Below are positions 36,916-41,274 of a stretch of 41,274 nt of DNA, in pieces; position 1 is the first letter of the stretch, and every line of letters begins with the position of its first letter. A program made the position numbers and the translations under genes. The stretch lies in NCBI GenBank assembly GCA_017481945.1, contig JAFUOJ010000025.1, positions 1-41,274 on the forward strand. Reading direction: 5' to 3'. The notes under the pieces are model-generated. The model ran no database searches. It was not told where the DNA came from and saw nothing but the letters and a program-made list of their open reading frames with translations. This DNA is from Parabacteroides sp. (GTDB lineage Bacteria; Bacteroidota; Bacteroidia; Bacteroidales; Tannerellaceae).

Positions 36916-37581
36916 TTATTTATTACGTATTAAAACTTTATCAACCATACCATAAGCCAAAGCCTCCTCTGCCGTCATCCAGTAGTCACGATCACTGTCG
37001 CGTTCAACCTCTTCTATCGGTTTACCTGAATGGTTGGAAATGATTGTATAGAGTTCTTTCTTTACCTTCAAAATTTCACGAGCTACAATCTCGATATCGG
37101 AAGCTTGTCCCTGTGCACCGCCTAAAGGTTGGTGAATCATCACACGAGAATGAGGTAACGCCATACGTTTACCCTTTGTTCCTGCCACCAACAGAACTGC
37201 AGCAAAAGAGGCTGCCATACCTGTACAAATAGTAGACACATCACTATTTATATACTGCATAGTATCATAGATACCATATCCTGCATACACAGAACCTCCC
37301 GGAGAGTTAATATAAATAGAAATATCTTTGCCCGGATCACTTGAATCCAAATATAACAATTGCGCCTGAATCACATTTGCAGTATAATCATCGACTTGTG
37401 TCCCTAAAAAAATGATACGATCCATCATCAAACGAGAAAACACATCCATCTGCGCAACATTCAACTGACGTTCTTCTATAATGGTCGGAGAGATGTAACT
37501 ACTGGTTATATTCATATAACTATCCAGCGCATTACTATTCATTCCTAAATGCTTCGTTGCATACTTTCTGAAATCATTCAT
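36916..37581 (-). CDS. clpP: ClpP, proteolytic subunit of ClpXP
   Basis: ClpP, 221 residues, a serine protease that forms a double-ring chamber. The catalytic Ser is in [10 protein letters not shown] (Ser 125) and His in [10 protein letters not shown] (His 150); the Asp lies in the [12 protein letters not shown] segment. The N-terminal 30 or so residues are a propeptide-like extension before [19 protein letters not shown]. Walls of the chamber ([20 protein letters not shown]) are conserved. It has its own promoter at 37651-37682 within a large inverted repeat and is first in clpP-clpX-recQ. Confidence 0.98.
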   Translation of the reverse strand: MNDFRKYATKHLGMNSNALDSYMNITSSYISPTIIEERQLNVAQMDVFSRLMMDRIIFLGTQVDDYTANVIQAQLLYLDSSDPGKDISIYINSPGGSVYAGYGIYDTMQYINSDVSTICTGMAASFAAVLLVAGTKGKRMALPHSRVMIHQPLGGAQGQASDIEIVAREILKVKKELYTIISNHSGKPIEEVERDSDRDYWMTAEEALAYGMVDKVLIRNK

Positions 37582-37618
37582 ATACTATATCTCTTATTAT
37601 AATACCGAAAAGTCATAA

Positions 37619-37730
37619 AAAAAGGGACTTCCCCTTGCCTATCGGAATAACAAAGTTATAAATAAATTTCTGAAAGAAACAACTTATTTGTTATCCGGAA
37701 AGATATTTTTTTCGCAAGGAAGTCCTTTTT
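37619..37730. repeat. Imperfect inverted repeat spanning the clpP promoter
   Basis: Outer arms 37619-37638 and 37714-37730 (built on AAGGACTTCC and GGAAGTCCTT) pair with small bulges. Inside, CGGAATAACAAA-type and TTTGTTATCCGG-type sequences also pair, so most of the 112 bases could fold into one extended structure. On the minus strand the left arm is followed by seven T, like a terminator tail, upstream of clpP. Confidence 0.65.
37651..37682 (-). promoter_or_regulatory. Promoter of clpP-clpX-recQ
   Basis: On the minus strand TTG (37680-37682), a 21-base spacer and TAACTTTG (37651-37658) fit the Bacteroidota promoter. The 5' leader would be about 60 bases and includes one arm of the inverted repeat with its T-run. 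Confidence 0.6.
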
Positions 37731-37735
37731 AAAAG

Positions 37736-37761
37736 AAAAAGGCAACCGAAGTTGCCTTTTT
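37736..37761 (-). terminator. Terminator of tig
   Basis: A perfect 11-bp stem (AAAAAGGCAAC with GTTGCCTTTTT) closes a four-base loop that is TTCG on the minus strand, i.e. the very stable C(UUCG)G loop, with T-rich sequence after it. It is 12 bp beyond the tig stop. Confidence 0.93.
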
Positions 37762-37772
37762 ATCGAAGTTTT

Positions 37773-39128
37773 TTAAGCTTCAAAAAGTTTATTGAACTCG
37801 TCGGCTGAAACCTCTTTAACATCCAACTCAACTTGTTCCTTCAACCAGCCTGCCAATTTTTCTTCAACAGCGCGGTCGATAATGTTCTGTAGGGTCTGCT
37901 TGTTCTTCAAAATGTCTTTTGAATAATTAGCCAATACATCTTCAGGAACAGACAACATACCATACTGTGCAAACTGTGCTTTAGCCACACGCTTAGCGAA
38001 GTCTTCGATATCAGCATCTTCAACTTTCAAACCGTTACCCTTAACCAAAGTTTCTTTAATCAAGTGATATTTCAAGTCTTCAACGATCTTCGGATAATCT
38101 TCGTCAAGTTTTTCTTTTGTATTCTTTTCGTTAGCTACCAATAACCAACGTTTCAACAAGTCATCAGCAAAAGCCAATTCTCCAGCCTTTTCAACCAACA
38201 ACTCACGAGCATCAACTAAGAACTTATAGTCGCTCTGCGGTGTGAACTGTTCTGCCAATGCTTCACGAATCTTATTCTTAAATTCTTCTTCGCTGCTAAC
38301 AACGCCTTCACCGAATACTTTATCAAACAATTCCTGATTCAATTCAGCATTCTTATGACGAGTGATTTCCTGAATTTCAAAGCTAAAGTCAGCTGTAATA
38401 CCAGCAGCGACCTCTTTATCCACTTTCAAGAAAGAAGCCAATTCAGCTTCAGCACCTTCATACGCTTTGTTAGGGTTGAATACGACCACTGCATTCTTAC
38501 CTGCACTTAAGAATTTAGCCTTTTCTGCTTCATCCTTAATGTACATCGGCATTAAAACAGCGTTTTCAACAACAAGACCTCCCTCTTTCGGAGTACCGTT
38601 TTCCAACTCTGCTACTCTACCCTTAATCAAATCCTTTTCCTGAACATCTTCTACTTGGTCGTAGTTACCGAAATTAGCCTGATAAGCTTCAACCTGCTTA
38701 TTTACCATTTCGTCATCAATGTTCACCTGATAGAAAGGAACCTTATCGTTTTTAGAAAGTTCAATTTTGATTTCCGGAGCCAAAGCTACGTCAAAACAAA
38801 ATTCAAATTCTTCTTGTGTATCGAAGTTTATCTCTTTCTGTTCTGTTTCGTTAGGCAGCGGTTCGCCCAGGATGTTCACTTTATTTTCACGGATATAGTT
38901 GAAAAGACTTTCTGAAACCAATTTATTGACTTCTTCAACCAAAACATGTTTACCATACATCTTTTTTACCATACCCATTGGAACCATACCTTTACGGAAC
39001 CCTGGCACATTTGCTTTCTGACGGAAGCTACGAAGGTTCTTCTCTACCCTGTCAGCATAGTCAGCTTTCACTATTTCTAATTTCACGATACCTTTTGTGG
39101 CATCAATGTTGTTAAGCGAAACGTTCAT
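37773..39128 (-). CDS. tig: Trigger factor
   Basis: Trigger factor, 451 residues, ribosome-bound chaperone that meets new chains at L23/L29. The ribosome-binding loop is seen as GFRKG (43-47; FRK at 44-46). The middle domain, FKBP-type in E. coli, is diverged (KDLIKGRVAELENGTPKEGG ... DFSFEIQEITRHKNAELNQE), so isomerase activity is doubtful, as in other Bacteroidota. The C-terminal helical arms hold many charged residues. It has its own promoter and terminator. Confidence 0.95.
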   Translation of the reverse strand: MNVSLNNIDATKGIVKLEIVKADYADRVEKNLRSFRQKANVPGFRKGMVPMGMVKKMYGKHVLVEEVNKLVSESLFNYIRENKVNILGEPLPNETEQKEINFDTQEEFEFCFDVALAPEIKIELSKNDKVPFYQVNIDDEMVNKQVEAYQANFGNYDQVEDVQEKDLIKGRVAELENGTPKEGGLVVENAVLMPMYIKDEAEKAKFLSAGKNAVVVFNPNKAYEGAEAELASFLKVDKEVAAGITADFSFEIQEITRHKNAELNQELFDKVFGEGVVSSEEEFKNKIREALAEQFTPQSDYKFLVDARELLVEKAGELAFADDLLKRWLLVANEKNTKEKLDEDYPKIVEDLKYHLIKETLVKGNGLKVEDADIEDFAKRVAKAQFAQYGMLSVPEDVLANYSKDILKNKQTLQNIIDRAVEEKLAGWLKEQVELDVKEVSADEFNKLFEA

Positions 39129-39175
39129 TCTGAATGATTTATTTAATTAATTAGTCTTATTCAAATTTTAGGGTG

Positions 39176-39207
39176 CAAAATTAGCCTTATTCTTTTAATC
39201 TCGCAAA
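39176..39207 (-). promoter_or_regulatory. Promoter of tig
   Basis: On the minus strand TTTG (39204-39207), a 20-base spacer and TAATTTTG (39176-39183) give a full match to the Bacteroidota consensus. Transcription would start near 39169, about 40 bases before the ATG at 39126-39128. Confidence 0.8.
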
Positions 39208-39265
39208 TTGTTTGCTTAATTTGTTATAAACGAGAGAAATTTAAACAAGTTCTTATTTTTCTCTC

Positions 39266-39273
39266 TATCTTTG
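39266..39273 (+). promoter_or_regulatory. Candidate -7 element of the CPBP protease gene
   Basis: TATCTTTG fits TAnnTTTG; the -33 position has only a TTTA. Transcription would start at about 39279, which rules out the TTG at 39271-39273 as a start codon and supports ATG 39298-39300. Confidence 0.5.
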
Positions 39274-39297
39274 GACAAATATTTATCGATAAAAAGT

Positions 39298-40209
39298 ATG
39301 TTTCTAAAAGGTATATTCGCTGATAAATCGGCTGTTTTTCAATTAATGATCCTACTCCTACTCGTCCTGTTCGGATCCATCTTTTCATCCCTTCTGGTTG
39401 TAACTCCTTTTTATCTATTCTATGGAATGCAGGCAGACCTTATGCAGCACCCGGACCTCATGCGCCTGATACAACTTTTCTCCGCTATCGGAACTTTTTT
39501 ATTACCTGCTTTGGTTTTCGCATGGACCTGTAGTTACCATCCGAAAGACTTCCTATCCATCGGAAGATTCCCAAACGTACACCTCCTGCTACTTACCCTT
39601 CTCAGCATGGTGCTACTCTCTCCGGCCATCAACCTAATCGGGCTGTTCAATCGACAAATGGACCTCCCGGATTGTTTAGCTCCCCTTGAAAACTGGATGT
39701 TAGCCCAAGAAGAGGCAGCAGAGCAGGTTACCCAACTTTTATTATCAGGAGAAGGAGTGATTACGCTATGCGCCAATCTGATTGTAATTGCTTTAGCCGC
39801 AGGAGTCACTGAAGAGTTCCTTTTTCGAGGGGCTCTACAACGGGTTTTCGAGAAATGGACACCTAATCATCATCTTGTCATCTGGATTACCGCCATTCTA
39901 TTCAGTACCTTTCACTTGCAATTCTATGGTTTTATCCCCCGAATGCTTTTAGGAGCCTATTTCGGATACCTGCTTTATTGGAGCCGAAACCTCTGGGTCC
40001 CAATCTTTGCCCACTTTACCAACAATACTATAGCAGTACTCAGTATGTCTGACGAAAGTCTGAAAGAGAACGAATATATCACCGGAGAGATCACAGCTCC
40101 CCATCTATTTCCTTATACGGTCATTGCCGTCATCCTCTTTATTCTCTTCCTCTTTTGTTGCCAAACAATCAAACGGTCGGCACTTAAAACTCTTTCTTCC
40201 TCAAAATAA
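39298..40209 (+). CDS. CPBP-family intramembrane metalloprotease
   Basis: A 303-residue membrane protein with several hydrophobic helices. The CPBP (CAAX protease and bacteriocin-processing) motifs are complete: EExxxR as E172, E173, R177 in [15 protein letters not shown], FxxxH with H206 in FSTFH, and HxxxN with H239 and N243 in FAHFTNN. The substrate is unknown; relatives process prenylated or peptide substrates or act as scaffolds. It is the only + strand gene in this half, divergent from tig, and its 3' end overlaps that of lptB by 26 bp. Confidence 0.88.
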   Translation: MFLKGIFADKSAVFQLMILLLLVLFGSIFSSLLVVTPFYLFYGMQADLMQHPDLMRLIQLFSAIGTFLLPALVFAWTCSYHPKDFLSIGRFPNVHLLLLTLLSMVLLSPAINLIGLFNRQMDLPDCLAPLENWMLAQEEAAEQVTQLLLSGEGVITLCANLIVIALAAGVTEEFLFRGALQRVFEKWTPNHHLVIWITAILFSTFHLQFYGFIPRMLLGAYFGYLLYWSRNLWVPIFAHFTNNTIAVLSMSDESLKENEYITGEITAPHLFPYTVIAVILFILFLFCCQTIKRSALKTLSSSK

Positions 40210-40936
40210 AGTCTTTTCCTAAATACTTTTCCCTTACAATCTCGTTTTCAGCGAGTTGTTCGGCTGTTCCTTGGAAAAGGACTTTTCCTTCAAACAAGAG
40301 ATAAGCACGATCACAAATACTCAAGGTTTCGTACACATTGTGGTCTGTGATCAAAATACCTATATTCTTATATTTCAACTTGGCAACAATACTCTGAATA
40401 TCGTGTACAGCAATCGGGTCTACGCCGGCAAAAGGTTCATCCAGCATAATAAACTTCGGATTGATTGCCAAACAGCGAGCAATCTCTGCCCGTCTACGCT
40501 CTCCACCGGACAACTGATCACCCAAGTTTTTCCGGACCTTATGCAACCCAAATTCTGTCAGTAGGCTCTCCAACTTTTCTTTCTGGTATTCCGGAGTCGT
40601 TTCAGTCATTTCCAATACAGAACGAATATTATCTTCCACCGTCATTTTACGGAAGATAGAAGCCTCTTGAGCCAAATACCCGATTCCATTACGTGCCCGT
40701 TTGTACACCGGAAACTTTGTGATTTCCATGTCATTCAAGAAAATCTTTCCCTCATTCGGAGTCACTAACCCCACCGTCATATAGAAAGAGGTGGTCTTTC
40801 CTGCCCCATTCGGGCCAAGCAATCCCACGATTTCTCCCTGCTTCACATGGATAGAAACATGGTTCACCACCGTACGCATTTTATATTTCTTCACCAAGTC
40901 CTCCGTCCGGAGCACCATCTGTCCTTCTTCTGCCAT
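40184..40936 (-). CDS. lptB: LPS export ABC transporter ATPase LptB
   Basis: LptB, 250 residues, powers LPS extraction by the LptBFGC complex at the inner membrane. Walker A GPNGAGKT (41-48), Q-loop Gln 90 ([15 protein letters not shown], the LptB-typical sequence), signature LSGGE (142-146), Walker [15 protein letters not shown] (from 162) and the switch His near 199 are present. ATG 40934-40936 is chosen because the promoter at 40955-40987 lies between it and an upstream GTG. The 3' end overlaps the convergent CPBP gene. Confidence 0.96.
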   Translation of the reverse strand: MAEEGQMVLRTEDLVKKYKMRTVVNHVSIHVKQGEIVGLLGPNGAGKTTSFYMTVGLVTPNEGKIFLNDMEITKFPVYKRARNGIGYLAQEASIFRKMTVEDNIRSVLEMTETTPEYQKEKLESLLTEFGLHKVRKNLGDQLSGGERRRAEIARCLAINPKFIMLDEPFAGVDPIAVHDIQSIVAKLKYKNIGILITDHNVYETLSICDRAYLLFEGKVLFQGTAEQLAENEIVREKYLGKDFILRKKEF

Positions 40937-40954
40937 ATTCAAAAAAATCTTGTA

Positions 40955-40987
40955 CAAAGATACAAAAAAGAAATAGGCAGAAACAAA
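40955..40987 (-). promoter_or_regulatory. Promoter of lptB
   Basis: On the minus strand TTTG (40984-40987), a 21-base spacer and TATCTTTG (40955-40962) match the consensus fully. The start of transcription lies about 12 bases before the lptB ATG. The -33 element touches the arm of the preceding hairpin. Confidence 0.75.
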
Positions 40988-41018
40988 AGAGGCGAAGAAA
41001 GAACTTCCTTCGCCTCTT
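40987..41018 (-). terminator. Terminator of the right-edge surface-protein gene
   Basis: Arms of 15 bases (40987-41001 and 41004-41018) pair with one mismatch; the two-base gap means the innermost pairs open into the loop. A T-rich tail follows on the minus strand. It lies 85 bp beyond the stop of the edge gene and before the lptB promoter. Confidence 0.7.
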
Positions 41019-41102
41019 ATTTTTTGGCTGCTTTTGCTCTTCACAGAGGGACTTGCAGCGATATTATTAATTTAAAAGATTTACGATATGTAAGAATATT
41101 AC

Positions 41103-41274
41103 TTACTTAACGATTGCTTTAACAGCAGCTTCGCCTTCAACAGCTACAACTACTACACCTGCAGGAGCAGCGATTGTTGCGTTGTCTGATGTAAGAACTG
41201 TGTTAGCTACTACCTGACCTAAGATGTTGCTTACTACAACTTTCTTACCAGCAGCGCCATTGATTGTTACATTA
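41103..41274 (-). CDS. 3' end of a surface-protein gene with DUF6383-like C-terminus (5' cut by window edge)
   Basis: The last 56 codons and the TAA stop (41103-41105) of a gene entering from the right edge. The visible residues end in APAGVVVVAVEGEAAVKAIVK, the closing strand pattern (AGVYxVxVxG...K-type) of sorting-like C-terminal modules. The first 127 bases on the edge side are identical to the left-edge gene at nucleotide level. Either it is a paralogue with a homogenised C-terminus, or the two are the same gene joined through the repeat. Function as for the left-edge protein. Confidence 0.75.
   Translation of the reverse strand, partial: NVTINGAAGKKVVVSNILGQVVANTVLTSDNATIAAPAGVVVVAVEGEAAVKAIVK
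41148..41274. repeat. 127-bp terminal direct repeat, right copy
   Basis: Identical to bases 1-127 in the same orientation. It lies wholly within the coding sequence of the right-edge surface-protein gene. Confidence 0.95.

Noticed and set aside
39271-39300. TTG start for the CPBP protease gene
   Set aside because: The TTG is part of the TATCTTTG -7 element, so it lies upstream of the transcription start.
40937-41044. GTG start adding 36 residues to LptB
   Set aside because: The added segment covers the terminator hairpin and the lptB promoter and does not fit the family's N-terminus.

Overview
The window is a piece of a Bacteroidota (order Bacteroidales) chromosome, most probably Parabacteroides. 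The reasons are the str-S10-spc-alpha ribosomal cluster in Bacteroidales order, promoters of the TTTG / TAnnTTTG type instead of sigma70 boxes, almost no Shine-Dalgarno sequences, Bacteroidales-specific families (BT4734-type primase with DUF3987, DUF4248, HU-HIG type HU, OstA-like protein), and at both edges genes with a C-terminal module I associate with DUF6383 surface proteins of Parabacteroides. The genus is an inference; the order is secure.

Layout. 1-2820 (-): a very large secreted surface protein, cut by the left edge. 2821-3356: a regulatory gap with two related palindromes flanking an outward-facing promoter, which looks like an invertible promoter in the OFF orientation. 3357-7248: a GC-richer accessory cassette (primase-helicase and DUF4248 on -, HU protein, glucosaminidase and a 31-residue membrane-like peptide on +). 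7253-7285: a bidirectional terminator. 7317-25324 (-): one long ribosomal supercluster read from rpsL to rplQ, with fusA, secY, map, infA and rpoA. 25638-33346 (-): an envelope operon (two parvulin-type chaperones, a SurA-like lipoprotein, an OstA/LptA-like protein, a small tail-anchored protein) ending in mutL. 33468-37581 (-): clpP-clpX-recQ. 37773-39128 (-): tig. 39298-40209 (+): a CPBP-family membrane protease. 40184-40936 (-): lptB. 41103-41274 (-): the 3' tail of a second surface-protein gene.

The genes cover translation (ribosome, EF-G, IF-1), co-translational folding and N-terminal processing (trigger factor, Map), secretion (SecY), periplasmic chaperones and LPS export (SurA-type proteins, OstA-like, LptB), proteolysis (ClpXP) and DNA repair (MutL, RecQ).

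The last 127 bases are identical to the first 127. The sequence would be scored as a circle, but it carries the core ribosomal operons. The best reading is a repeat-bounded assembly contig: two surface-protein genes share an identical 3' segment, and 127 is a common assembler k-mer length. The most interesting biology is the candidate invertible promoter of the surface-protein gene and the primase/HU/lysozyme cassette with its 29-bp inverted repeats.
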